Shown here one piece after another: positions 34,952-43,094 of a stretch of DNA of 64,000 nucleotides. Both the position numbers and the translations under genes were made by a program. The DNA lies in the NCBI RefSeq assembly GCF_902506505.1, contig NZ_LR733406.1:1-64000 (forward strand), read 5' to 3'. The stretch comes from Pseudomonas sp. 8AS (GTDB lineage: Bacteria; Pseudomonadota; Gammaproteobacteria; Pseudomonadales; Pseudomonadaceae). Below the pieces are notes generated by a model. It worked only from the letters and a program-made list of their open reading frames with translations, did no database searches and was not told where the DNA came from. Every line of letters starts with the position of its first letter. The stretch's first letter is position 1.

Positions 34952-36423
34952 GTGAACGCAACGGTATGCGTTACGCCATCGTCGGTCTCATCACCCTGCT
35001 GCTGGTCGGCCTGCTGACCTTCATTGCCAGCCGCAGCGCCCAGGCGCCCGCGCCGGCCGCCGAAAGCGCCCAGCTGCAATCCCTGGCCGGCCTCAATGGC
35101 CAGGCCCTCAGCCGGCGCAACCTGGAGATCCAGACCTGGCAGACCGCCGAAGGCGCCAGGGTGCTGTTCGTCGAGGCGCGCCAGCTGCCGATGTTCGACC
35201 TGCGCCTGACCTTCGCCGCCGGCAGCAGCCAGGACAACGGCGTACCCGGCCTGGCCGCACTGACCAACGGCATGCTCAACGAGGGCGTGCCGGGCAAGGA
35301 CGTCACCGCCATCGCCGAAGGCTTCGAGAGCCTGGGCGCCGAGTTCGGCAACGGCGCCTTCCGCGACATGGCCATCGCCAGCCTGCGCAGCCTCAGCGCC
35401 CCGTCGCAGCGTGAGCCGGCGCTTGAACTGTTCGAACAGGTGATCGGCCAGCCGAGCTTCCCCGAGGACTCCCTGGCGCGGATCAAGAACCAGCTGCTGG
35501 CCGGCTTCGAATACCAGAAGCAGAACCCGGGCAAGCTGGCCAGCATCCAGCTGTTCGAGCGCCTGTACGGCAGCCACCCCTACGCCCACCCCAGCGAAGG
35601 CACCGAGCAGTCCGTCCCGAGCATCAGCACCGCCCAGCTGCGCGCCTTCCACCAAAAGGCCTACGCCGCCGGCAACGTGGTGATCGCCCTGGTCGGCGAC
35701 CTCTCCCGCGGCGAAGCCGAAGCCATCGCCGGCGAAGTCTCCGCCGCCCTGCCCAAGGGCCCGGCGCTGGCCAAGATCGCTCAGCCCGAGACGCCCAAGC
35801 CCGGCCTCAGTCACATCGAGTTCCCCTCGCAGCAGACTCACCTGCTGCTCGCCCAGCTCGGCATCGACCGGCGCAACCCGGACTACGCCGCCCTGACCCT
35901 GGGCAACCAGATCCTCGGTGGCGGCGGCTTCGGCACCCGGCTGATGGAGGAAGTGCGCGAGAAGCGCGGGCTGACCTACGGCGTGTATTCCGGCTTCAGC
36001 GCCATGCAGGCGCGCGGGCCGTTCATGGTCAACCTGCAGACCCGCGCCGAGCTGAGCGCGGGCACCCTCAAGCTGGTGCAGGACATCCTCGCCGACTACC
36101 TGGCCAACGGCCCGACGCAGAAGGAGCTGGACGACGCCAAGCGCGAAATGGCCGGCAGCTTCCCGCTGTCCACCGCGAGCAACGCCGATATCGTCGGCCA
36201 GCTCGGCGCCATGGGCTTCTACGACCTGCCGCTGACCTATCTGGAAGACTACATGGCCCAGGTGCAGAGTCTCAGTGTCGAGCAGGTGAAAACCGCCATG
36301 GCCAAGCACCTCGACCCGCAGGCCCTGGTGATCGTCACCGCCGGCCCGAGCGTGGCGCAGCAAGACCTGCCGCCCCCCACCGACAAACCTGCCGCGCCAC
36401 CCGCCGGCATCCCGGAGCACTGA
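34948..36423 (+). CDS. M16-family non-catalytic partner subunit
   Basis: A 491-residue protein with an N-terminal membrane anchor (YAIVGLITLLLVGLLTFIA, residues 9-27) and the same two M16 domains as its neighbour. The zinc site is missing: the expected HxxEH region reads GLAALTNGML. The substrate-binding R/Y segment is kept (LMEEVREKRGLTYGVYSGF). This matches the partner subunit of heterodimeric M16 proteases. Its start overlaps the catalytic gene by four bases and its stop overlaps the rsmD start by one base, giving a three-gene unit. Confidence 0.9.
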   Translation: MSERNGMRYAIVGLITLLLVGLLTFIASRSAQAPAPAAESAQLQSLAGLNGQALSRRNLEIQTWQTAEGARVLFVEARQLPMFDLRLTFAAGSSQDNGVPGLAALTNGMLNEGVPGKDVTAIAEGFESLGAEFGNGAFRDMAIASLRSLSAPSQREPALELFEQVIGQPSFPEDSLARIKNQLLAGFEYQKQNPGKLASIQLFERLYGSHPYAHPSEGTEQSVPSISTAQLRAFHQKAYAAGNVVIALVGDLSRGEAEAIAGEVSAALPKGPALAKIAQPETPKPGLSHIEFPSQQTHLLLAQLGIDRRNPDYAALTLGNQILGGGGFGTRLMEEVREKRGLTYGVYSGFSAMQARGPFMVNLQTRAELSAGTLKLVQDILADYLANGPTQKELDDAKREMAGSFPLSTASNADIVGQLGAMGFYDLPLTYLEDYMAQVQSLSVEQVKTAMAKHLDPQALVIVTAGPSVAQQDLPPPTDKPAAPPAGIPEH

Positions 36424-37019
36424 TGCGCAAGCCCAGCAAGAAACCCGAACCGGCCGCCAGCGGCCAGCTGCGCATCATCGGCGGCGAGTGGCGCAGCCGC
36501 CAGTTCAGCTTCCCCATGGCCCACGGCCTGCGCCCGACGCCGAACCGGGTGCGCGAGACGCTGTTCAACTGGCTGGCGCCCTATGTCGCCGGCGCCCTGG
36601 TGCTGGACTGCTTCACCGGCAGCGGCGCGCTGTACCTGGAGGCCCTGTCGCGCGGCGCCAGCAGCGCCCTGGCCCTGGACAGCAACAGCAGCGCCATCGC
36701 CAGCCTGCGGCAGACCCTGGCCACACTGAAATGCACGAACGGCCAGCTGCTGCAGACCAACGCCCTGCAGTACCTGGAAGCCCAGCCGGCAACGCCCTAC
36801 GACCTGGTCTTCCTCGACCCGCCGTTCGGCCAGGACCTGCTGGAGCCGGCCTGCGCCCTGCTCGAAGGCAAAGGCTGGCTGGCCAGGGACGCCTGGATCT
36901 ACACCGAAAGCGAGGCGGCGCCCTCGACCCTGGCCCTGCCCGGCAACTGGCGCCTGCACCGCGAACAGAAGGCCGGCCAGGTGTATTACGCGCTGTGGCA
37001 GCGCGGCGCCACTCAGTAG
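36423..37019 (+). CDS. rsmD: 16S rRNA (guanine966-N2)-methyltransferase RsmD
   Basis: A 198-residue SAM-dependent enzyme. Signature pieces are RIIGGEWRSRQF, RPTPNRVRETLFNWL, the SAM-binding loop LDCFTGSGALYLEALSRGA and the catalytic DPPF (VFLDPPFGQDLL). The start (TGATG overlap with the M16 partner) implies coupled translation. The gene ends overlapping, by seven bases, the convergent small gene at 37013-37417. Confidence 0.95.
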   Translation: MRKPSKKPEPAASGQLRIIGGEWRSRQFSFPMAHGLRPTPNRVRETLFNWLAPYVAGALVLDCFTGSGALYLEALSRGASSALALDSNSSAIASLRQTLATLKCTNGQLLQTNALQYLEAQPATPYDLVFLDPPFGQDLLEPACALLEGKGWLARDAWIYTESEAAPSTLALPGNWRLHREQKAGQVYYALWQRGATQ

Positions 37020-37417
37020 AAGGCGACCGCCTGGCCGTCCCGGTCGAAGGCCAGGAAGTTGCCGATGCTGCCGCTCTCGATGGCCCCCACCATCATCTTC
37101 AGCGGCTGCTCGGCCTCGTCGGCGCTCGGCGCGATGCCGCCACGTCCGGACAGGCCCGCGGCAAACAGCAGATCCCAGGCGATGCCGGTACGCCCGGACT
37201 CGCCCAGCAGGGCGGCGAAATCGTCGATTTCCTCCGGCAACTTGTCGACGCACAGCACCGGCTGCAGCGAACCGCCCTGGCCCTCCTGAAAACGCTGGCG
37301 CTCCGCCTCCGTGGCATCCTCCGGCAATTGCGCGGCGACGAACACGAACAACAGACGCTGGGGCTCCGCCTGCCCCCGGGCAGCACTGAGCAAATCGGCA
37401 AACTGGGTGATATTCAT
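37013..37417 (-). CDS. Conserved hypothetical protein
   Basis: A 134-residue cytoplasmic protein with no signal peptide or TM. It begins MNITQFADLLSAA and ends GNFLAFDRDGQAVAFY. The family is conserved in Pseudomonas at this place next to rsmD; database entries sometimes call it a ribonucleotide reductase subunit, a label nothing in the sequence supports. No catalytic motif was recognised. It is convergent with rsmD with a seven-base overlap. Confidence 0.75.
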   Translation of the reverse strand: MNITQFADLLSAARGQAEPQRLLFVFVAAQLPEDATEAERQRFQEGQGGSLQPVLCVDKLPEEIDDFAALLGESGRTGIAWDLLFAAGLSGRGGIAPSADEAEQPLKMMVGAIESGSIGNFLAFDRDGQAVAFY

Positions 37418-37597
37418 CGCATGGCATTCCTGAGGGCAAAAAAGTTGAGCGAAAGCACAACCTGCACTGTAACCACTGCCGGCGACTTGACCATATCTCT
37501 TAAGACATAGATGCCGGGCCAGAGCGAGTGCCAGAGCGCTGCATTCAATCCATGCATAGTCCTTCTCTTTAGCGCGCCCAGGTTCTAGCCTGAATTC

Positions 37598-38617
37598 ATG
37601 AGCCCTGTTGTTGTAGAGCCCGTCATGCCCAACTCCTTCCACGCCGCCTGGTGGCTGCGCAATCCGCACCTGCAGACCCTGTGGGGCTCGCTGTGCCGCA
37701 GCGCGCCGCAACTCGAGCGCACGCGTGAACGCCTGTGGCTGGAAGACGGCGACTTTCTCGACCTCGACTGGCATGACCCGCACCCGGCCAGTGCGCCGCT
37801 GGTGCTGGTGCTGCACGGGCTGACCGGCTCGTCCAGCTCGCACTACGTGCTCGGCCTGCAACAGCAGCTCGCCGCCCGCGGCTGGGCCAGCGTGGCGCTG
37901 AACTGGCGCGGCTGCTCGGGCGAACCCAACCTGCTGCCGCGCGGCTATCACTCGGGCGTCAGCGAAGACCTGGCGCGGGTGGTCCGCCACCTGCAGGCCC
38001 GGCGCCCGCAGGCGCCGCTGCATGCGGTGGGCTATTCGCTGGGCGGCAATGTGCTGCTCAAGTACCTGGGCGAAAGCGGCGCAGACTCCGGCCTGCAGGC
38101 GGCGGTGGCGGTCTCGGTGCCGTTTCGCCTGGACCACTGTGCCGAGCGCATCGACCAGGGCTTTTCCAAGGTCTACCAGGCGCACTTCATGCGCGAATTG
38201 ATCGCGTACGTGCGCGACAAGCAGCAGCGCTTCAGCCAGGAAGGCCAGCACGAGCGCCTGGCCACCCTGGAGCGCCTGGGCCCGCTGCACGGCATGCGCA
38301 CCTTCTGGGACTTCGACGGCCGCTTCACCGCACCGCTGCACGGCTATGCCGACGCCGCCGACTACTACCGGCGCGCTTCCAGCCGCTTCTACCTGGAGCA
38401 GATCCGCACGCCCGCCCTGATCATCCAGGCCGGCGACGACCCCTTCGTGTTTCGCCACAGCGTGCCCCGGGCCCACGAGCTGTCGGCCAGCACCCGCCTG
38501 GAACTGCACGCCCGCGGCGGCCACGTCGGCTTCATCGGCGGCTCGCCGGCGCAACCGGACTACTACCTGGAGCGGCGCATTCCGCAGTGGCTGCACGGGC
38601 TCAACCCGTCAGGCTGA
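37598..38617 (+). CDS. Alpha/beta hydrolase, YheT family
   Basis: A 339-residue predicted esterase/hydrolase (AB-hydrolase, YheT/ABHD-like). The nucleophile elbow is GYSLGGN (in HAVGYSLGGNVLLKYLGE, residues about 147-164). The oxyanion segment is VLHGLTGSSSSHY. The acid is in IIQAGDDPFV, and the catalytic His is in ARGGHVGFIGG. The N-terminal NPHLQTLWGSL is the usual family start. A Met ten codons in could also be used. In P. aeruginosa the laoR gene lies next to this one; here the four-gene polysaccharide block stands between them. Confidence 0.9.
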   Translation: MSPVVVEPVMPNSFHAAWWLRNPHLQTLWGSLCRSAPQLERTRERLWLEDGDFLDLDWHDPHPASAPLVLVLHGLTGSSSSHYVLGLQQQLAARGWASVALNWRGCSGEPNLLPRGYHSGVSEDLARVVRHLQARRPQAPLHAVGYSLGGNVLLKYLGESGADSGLQAAVAVSVPFRLDHCAERIDQGFSKVYQAHFMRELIAYVRDKQQRFSQEGQHERLATLERLGPLHGMRTFWDFDGRFTAPLHGYADAADYYRRASSRFYLEQIRTPALIIQAGDDPFVFRHSVPRAHELSASTRLELHARGGHVGFIGGSPAQPDYYLERRIPQWLHGLNPSG

Positions 38618-38669
38618 GGCGCACCGCGACAGCACCAGCAGCTCCCGCTGCAGGAGCCGCCCTCCCCGA

Positions 38670-39704
38670 TTAGAGCCCGACGAACCGCGACCAGTCGTGG
38701 GGAAAACGCACCTTCAGCGGCAGCTGGTCGACCCGCCACAGTGGCGGCAGCGGCTGGTCGAACTCGGCCGGCACCAGCAGGCCCATCTGGCTGACGGTAA
38801 ACGGTTTCTGCATGCCCGCCGGCAGGCGTCGCGCGCTGTCGGCCGCCTGCAGCACGCGCGCAGCCTGCCAGCTGCCATCCGGCATGCGCACCTCCAGGCC
38901 GTGCCCAGGCGTGGCATAGGCGGCGTGGCGCGGCTCCAGGTAGATCAGCAGCAACGGCTCGGCGGAGCGCTCCAGGCGCATCAGCAGGGTGCCGGGGCCG
39001 ACATTCTCGCCGGCGCTGACCAGCACCTCGGCGACCCTGCCTTCTTCACCGGCCGTGAACTGCAAACCGTCCAGGCGCGACTGCAGCCACTGCCGCTCGC
39101 GGTCCTCGCGCAGCAGCTGCAGCGGATCACCCTCGGCCTGGCTGCGCTGGGTGCGCTGGCGCGCCTCAAGGTCGAGCAGGGCCTGCTGCTGGCCATTCAA
39201 CTCGGCCTGGGCGGCGAGCAGCTCGCCACGGGTGGCCGCGCCCTGGGCCAGCAGCGCCTGGAGCTGGCCGACCCGCTGGCGGGCCAGGTCGATGGCGCGC
39301 TGCTGCAACTGCAGCGCCTGGCTCGGTGCCGAGGCGGCGGCCGGCACTTCGCCGGGCTGCAGCTGCTGGATGCGCAGGCGCCACTCGGGGTTGTCCAGGC
39401 GCAGCAGCAGCTGGCCGCGCTGCACGTGATCGCCGGCCTTGACCGGCAGCTCGGCCACCGTGCCGGCCTCGCGGGCACGCAGTTCGACCAGCGGCAGCTG
39501 GATCTGCGCCGGCGCCTCGACCCGCAGGTAGCCGACGCCCAGCTGGCCGAAGAACCACAGCAGCGGGCTGCTGATCAGCAGCAGGATCAGGTACCAGCGC
39601 AGGCGGAAGGCCATGCGCTTGCCCGGCGCATAGAGCACCTTGAGGCCGGCCTCCTGGGTGGGATTGCGTTCCTTGTCACCGGTAAAGCGAATCTTCATGG
39701 CCAT
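38670..39704 (-). CDS. HlyD-type periplasmic adaptor of the polysaccharide cluster
   Basis: A 344-residue membrane fusion protein. A short cytoplasmic N-terminus (about 30 residues) is followed by one TM (WYLILLLISSPLLWFFGQ). The lipoyl halves are REAGTVAELPVKAGDHVQRGQLLLRL and GEEGRVAEVLVSAGENVGPGTLL (middle parts quoted only in outline), separated by a Gln/Ala-rich helical hairpin of about 90 residues. A beta-barrel follows. It is the last of four genes, two bases after the TolC-hydrolase fusion. By analogy with Alg44 or HlyD it would bridge the glycosyltransferase to the outer-membrane channel. It carries no PilZ domain. Confidence 0.87.
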   Translation of the reverse strand: MAMKIRFTGDKERNPTQEAGLKVLYAPGKRMAFRLRWYLILLLISSPLLWFFGQLGVGYLRVEAPAQIQLPLVELRAREAGTVAELPVKAGDHVQRGQLLLRLDNPEWRLRIQQLQPGEVPAAASAPSQALQLQQRAIDLARQRVGQLQALLAQGAATRGELLAAQAELNGQQQALLDLEARQRTQRSQAEGDPLQLLREDRERQWLQSRLDGLQFTAGEEGRVAEVLVSAGENVGPGTLLMRLERSAEPLLLIYLEPRHAAYATPGHGLEVRMPDGSWQAARVLQAADSARRLPAGMQKPFTVSQMGLLVPAEFDQPLPPLWRVDQLPLKVRFPHDWSRFVGL

Positions 39705-39706
39705 TC

Positions 39707-41761
39707 CTAGTGCGGGTAGTCCTGCCAGTCCTGCCAGTCGATGCCGGCAAGCCCGGCGGCTGACAGCTCGGGCTGCCAGGCCGCCACCTGGGTTTGCAGT
39801 TGCGCGGCGCTGGCGCCTTTCCAGCTCAGGCTGCCGTCCAGTTCCTGTTCGACGCTCTGCGCCAGGCGAAAGCGCAGCCGCGGCCAGCGGGCGGCGATGG
39901 CCCTGGCCGCCTCGGCGCTGCGCTGCGGGTCACGCTGGTAGATCATCAGGCTGATCGGCCCGACCTGTTCCAGGCCGCAGGGGACGCAGGGCGCACCGGC
40001 AGCCGGCGCGTCGAACCAGCGTGGATGGCTGGAGATCGCCAGCGGCCAGGGGCTGTGCCCGGCCACCACGGCCAGGGTATCCAGCCACTGCTGCAGGCGC
40101 TCGGGCGGCACCGGCCAGCCCAGCTGCTCGACTTCCAGGTCCAGGTGCAGGCCGGCAAACGGCAGCTGGCGGTAACGCTGCAGCAGGCGCAGCAGCTCGG
40201 GCCGGCCCTGCGCGGTGATCCAGCTCGGCTCGCCAAGCAGCAGGCTGACCCGCAAGCCCAGCGGTTCGGCGGCCTGCAGCAACGCCGCCAGCGCCGGCTC
40301 GGTGTCGTCCTCGGCGCGCACCTGGGCCGCCGTCAGGCCGACATACAGCTGGCCCATGCCGCTGCGTTGCAGGCGCTGCAGTTCGGCCGTGCGCCGCTGC
40401 GGATCGAGCAGGGCGCGGCTGTCCCAGATATACACGCCCTGGTCCCAGGCCGCCGCGGCGCCGCCCTGCTGCGGCCAGTGCAGACGGCCGCCACCCAGCA
40501 GCTGGCCGAGCCCGGCCTGATCGTCCAGCAGCAGGCGCAACTCGGCCTCGCGCAGCCAGGCGGCATGCCAGGCCTGGATCCGCCCGAGCAGCGCCGCCTG
40601 ATAGCCACGCTGCGCGTCGAGCAGGGCCAGCAGCCCCTCCTCGCCATCGACGCTGCGCCGCGCCTGGCGCTCGCGCCACAGCTGCTCGGCCTGGGGCACC
40701 TGCTCCAGGCTGGCCTGCAGCGCGTCGAGGCTTTGCCGGTAGGCGCGCAGGCCCTTGAGTGCGCTGAACTGCAACTGCTGGCGCTCGGCGGCCAGGGCCT
40801 GCTGCGCCGCCTGGTAGTTGGCCTCGCCCAGGCGCTGGCGGGCCTGGTCGGCACCGAGCAGGTCGAAGGGCATGGTAAAGGCCAGGCTGGCCACCAGGCC
40901 ATCGCCATTGCGCCGGTAGTCGTTACGGTCCTGCAGGGACTGGGCCAGGCTGAAGCTGGAGTCGACGCTGTCGTACCAGCGGCTGTCGCGCTGCGCCTCG
41001 GCCAGCTGCAGGGCCTGCTCGCGCTGGCTCAGGCGCGGATGACGGGTCAGCGCAGCGCGCCAGGCCTCGAGCCCCTGCGGCTGGCTGGCCAGCGCGTCGG
41101 CCTGGGCGCTGGCGCCGACAGGCACGGGCACCAGCAGCGCGAGCATGGCCTGGGCCTCGGCCTGCTGCGCGGCGCTGTCGCTGCACCGGCGCTGCAGGGC
41201 CCGCCAGGCATTGCGGCTGTCCTGCGCCGCCGAGGTGCGCAGCCAGCCGGCACGCCAGCGCGCCTCCAGGCCGGCCTGCGCGGCGCCGGCCACCGCCTGC
41301 AACTCCCCACACCACTGGTGCACGGCCTGCGCCGCCCACCAGTCGGCATAGGCGCCGCGCAGCAGCAGGCGTTGCTCGGCCTGCTGCAGAGCCAGCTGCA
41401 GCTGTTGCTGCTGCACCGCCGAGCGGCTGCGGTTGACCGCCTCGACCTGGCGCTTGAGGCTGCCCAGCAGCGGGTAGCGCAGGCCCAGCTGGTAGTCCTG
41501 GCCGACGTAATCGTCGTAGGTTTCCGCCCCGCCGACGGTGTCCAGGTCGCGGTAGTCGCCTGTGCTGGCACTGCCGAACAGGCTCCAGCCCTGCTCGGCC
41601 TCGCGCAGCGCCTGTTCGGCCTGCGCCGCCTGCACCTGCTGCACGGCCTGCTGCAGCGCCGGGCCGTCCTCGAGGCGTTGCAGCAGGTGCGCCAGGGGCA
41701 GGGGCTGCGCCGCCAGCGGCAGGCTCAGCAAAAGCAAAGTCGTCAGCCAAACCGCCCGCAT
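39707..41761 (-). CDS. TolC-like outer-membrane factor fused to predicted glycoside hydrolase
   Basis: A 684-residue exported protein. Signal peptide 1-19 (MRAVWLTTLLLLSLPLAAQ). Residues about 20-430 are a TolC-type outer-membrane efflux protein with two repeats of long Gln/Ala/Leu-rich helices (YQLGLRYPLLGSLKRQVEAV; FTMPFDLLGADQARQRL; LLALLDAQRGYQAALLGRI). From about residue 435 to the end is a second domain that looks like a TIM-barrel hydrolase: GVYIWDSRALLD, GLRVSLLLGEPSWI, FAGLHLDLEVEQLGW (acidic residues at a strand end), WPLAISSHPRWFD, ISLMIYQRDP and GLAGIDWQDW. Such a fusion is unusual. It may trim the polymer as it leaves the cell. Confidence 0.85.
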   Translation of the reverse strand: MRAVWLTTLLLLSLPLAAQPLPLAHLLQRLEDGPALQQAVQQVQAAQAEQALREAEQGWSLFGSASTGDYRDLDTVGGAETYDDYVGQDYQLGLRYPLLGSLKRQVEAVNRSRSAVQQQQLQLALQQAEQRLLLRGAYADWWAAQAVHQWCGELQAVAGAAQAGLEARWRAGWLRTSAAQDSRNAWRALQRRCSDSAAQQAEAQAMLALLVPVPVGASAQADALASQPQGLEAWRAALTRHPRLSQREQALQLAEAQRDSRWYDSVDSSFSLAQSLQDRNDYRRNGDGLVASLAFTMPFDLLGADQARQRLGEANYQAAQQALAAERQQLQFSALKGLRAYRQSLDALQASLEQVPQAEQLWRERQARRSVDGEEGLLALLDAQRGYQAALLGRIQAWHAAWLREAELRLLLDDQAGLGQLLGGGRLHWPQQGGAAAAWDQGVYIWDSRALLDPQRRTAELQRLQRSGMGQLYVGLTAAQVRAEDDTEPALAALLQAAEPLGLRVSLLLGEPSWITAQGRPELLRLLQRYRQLPFAGLHLDLEVEQLGWPVPPERLQQWLDTLAVVAGHSPWPLAISSHPRWFDAPAAGAPCVPCGLEQVGPISLMIYQRDPQRSAEAARAIAARWPRLRFRLAQSVEQELDGSLSWKGASAAQLQTQVAAWQPELSAAGLAGIDWQDWQDYPH

Positions 41762-41762
41762 C

Positions 41763-43091
41763 TCAGAACCTCGTTGCCTTCTTGATGACCCACCAGGGCG
41801 CCATGCTGGTTTCCTCGTGACCACGACGGAATAGCTCGTTGAGCATGGCCACCGCACTCCAGCAGCGCATGACGAACATGAACAGCGGGAAGATCGGCAC
41901 CAGCACCGCCAGGCGCAGATCCTCCCGGGGCCGCTCGGAAATCAGTCCCAGCATGCACAGGTAGAGCAGCAGGGTGATCAGCAGGTACAGCAGGTAGACC
42001 AGGGCGCCCAGCAGGGCCAGGGTCTCCCAGGGCAGCACCAGCAGGGCGAACAGGCTGTAGCCGAGGATGATGAAGGGCAGCACCAGCTGGAAGAAGAAGC
42101 CGCTGACCAGGGTCATGATGAAGTTGCCCCAGCCCATCAGGCGCGGCGTGATGCTGGCCGGGTGCTTGCGCACATAGAGGAACAGCAGGTCGCCGTCCCA
42201 GCGCAGGCGCTGCATGAGGAACTGGCGAAAGGTCACCGGCGCATCGGTATGGCCGATGGCTTCCGGCTCGAAGGGAATGCGCAGGTTGCGGTAGCGGCCG
42301 AAGTAGCTCTTGATGCGCAGGGTGATGTCCAGGTCTTCAGCCGTGTGGGTATCCCAGCCGCCGGCACGCTCGATGAAGCTGCGGCGAAACGCGCCGAACG
42401 CACCGGAGACGTTGTTGACCAGGTTCCATTCGCCGAGGCCGATCTTCGCCATGTGGATCGACAGCAGGTACTCCAGGGCCTGCACCGCCGTGGTCAGCGA
42501 GGCCCAGACGTTGCGCACGCGCAGGCTGCCGGCCACCGCCGGCACGTCGGGGTCCTCGAAGTGCCGCACCATGGCGCTGACCATGTTGTTGTCGAAGGAG
42601 GTATCGCCGTCATGCACCAGGATGATCTCCCCCGAGCACAGCGCCAGCCCGGCGTTCAGCGAAGACACCCGGCCGCCGCGCTGCCACTTGGCGATCGGCC
42701 GCAGGTGACGGCGCGGGTAGCGCTGCGGATCGAGCCTGAAACTGCGCACCGCCTCCAGGGTTTCCTGGTTGGCCGCCGCGCCATCGACCACCGGCACGAT
42801 CTCGATAGACCCCGGGTAGGTCTGCTCGCACAGGCTGAGCAGGGTCTTCTGCACGTCCATGCCTTCGCTGTAGCAGGTGATGATGCAGGATACCCGCGGC
42901 CGGTACAGCGAGTTATACGGCACCGCGCTGCGCTGGCGGGCGAACCAGCGCAGCACGCCGAGCATCACCAGCAGGTTGAGCGGCAGCTCGAACAGCAGGA
43001 AGAACGGGAACAGCATGAGGAACAGCCGTGACAGACCGTCCGGCGCACTCAAGGCGGTAAGCAGATCGACCAGCTGCCCGAGGAAATCCAT
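41763..43091 (-). CDS. GT2 processive glycosyltransferase (cellulose-synthase-like)
   Basis: A 442-residue inner-membrane family-2 glycosyltransferase. An N-terminal TM (residues 22-47) is followed by the cytoplasmic GT-A domain with UDP-binding Asp103 (PVVDGAAAN), DxD at 161-163 (VHDGDTSFD), catalytic TAEDLDI (Asp253) and QRLRW (294-298). The QxxRW motif marks processive synthases of cellulose, hyaluronan and alginate type. Three to four C-terminal TMs form the polymer channel. It starts three bases after the zinc-ribbon gene and ends one base before the TolC fusion. It has no PilZ domain, so c-di-GMP control, if any, must come through a partner. The sugar is unknown. Confidence 0.93.
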   Translation of the reverse strand: MDFLGQLVDLLTALSAPDGLSRLFLMLFPFFLLFELPLNLLVMLGVLRWFARQRSAVPYNSLYRPRVSCIITCYSEGMDVQKTLLSLCEQTYPGSIEIVPVVDGAAANQETLEAVRSFRLDPQRYPRRHLRPIAKWQRGGRVSSLNAGLALCSGEIILVHDGDTSFDNNMVSAMVRHFEDPDVPAVAGSLRVRNVWASLTTAVQALEYLLSIHMAKIGLGEWNLVNNVSGAFGAFRRSFIERAGGWDTHTAEDLDITLRIKSYFGRYRNLRIPFEPEAIGHTDAPVTFRQFLMQRLRWDGDLLFLYVRKHPASITPRLMGWGNFIMTLVSGFFFQLVLPFIILGYSLFALLVLPWETLALLGALVYLLYLLITLLLYLCMLGLISERPREDLRLAVLVPIFPLFMFVMRCWSAVAMLNELFRRGHEETSMAPWWVIKKATRF

Positions 43092-43094
43092 GGT

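Noticed and set aside
36249..38596. Long minus-strand frames opposite the M16 partner, rsmD and YheT genes
   Set aside because: Only the last 134 codons (37013-37417) make a sensible protein; the remainder is a shadow of plus-strand genes.
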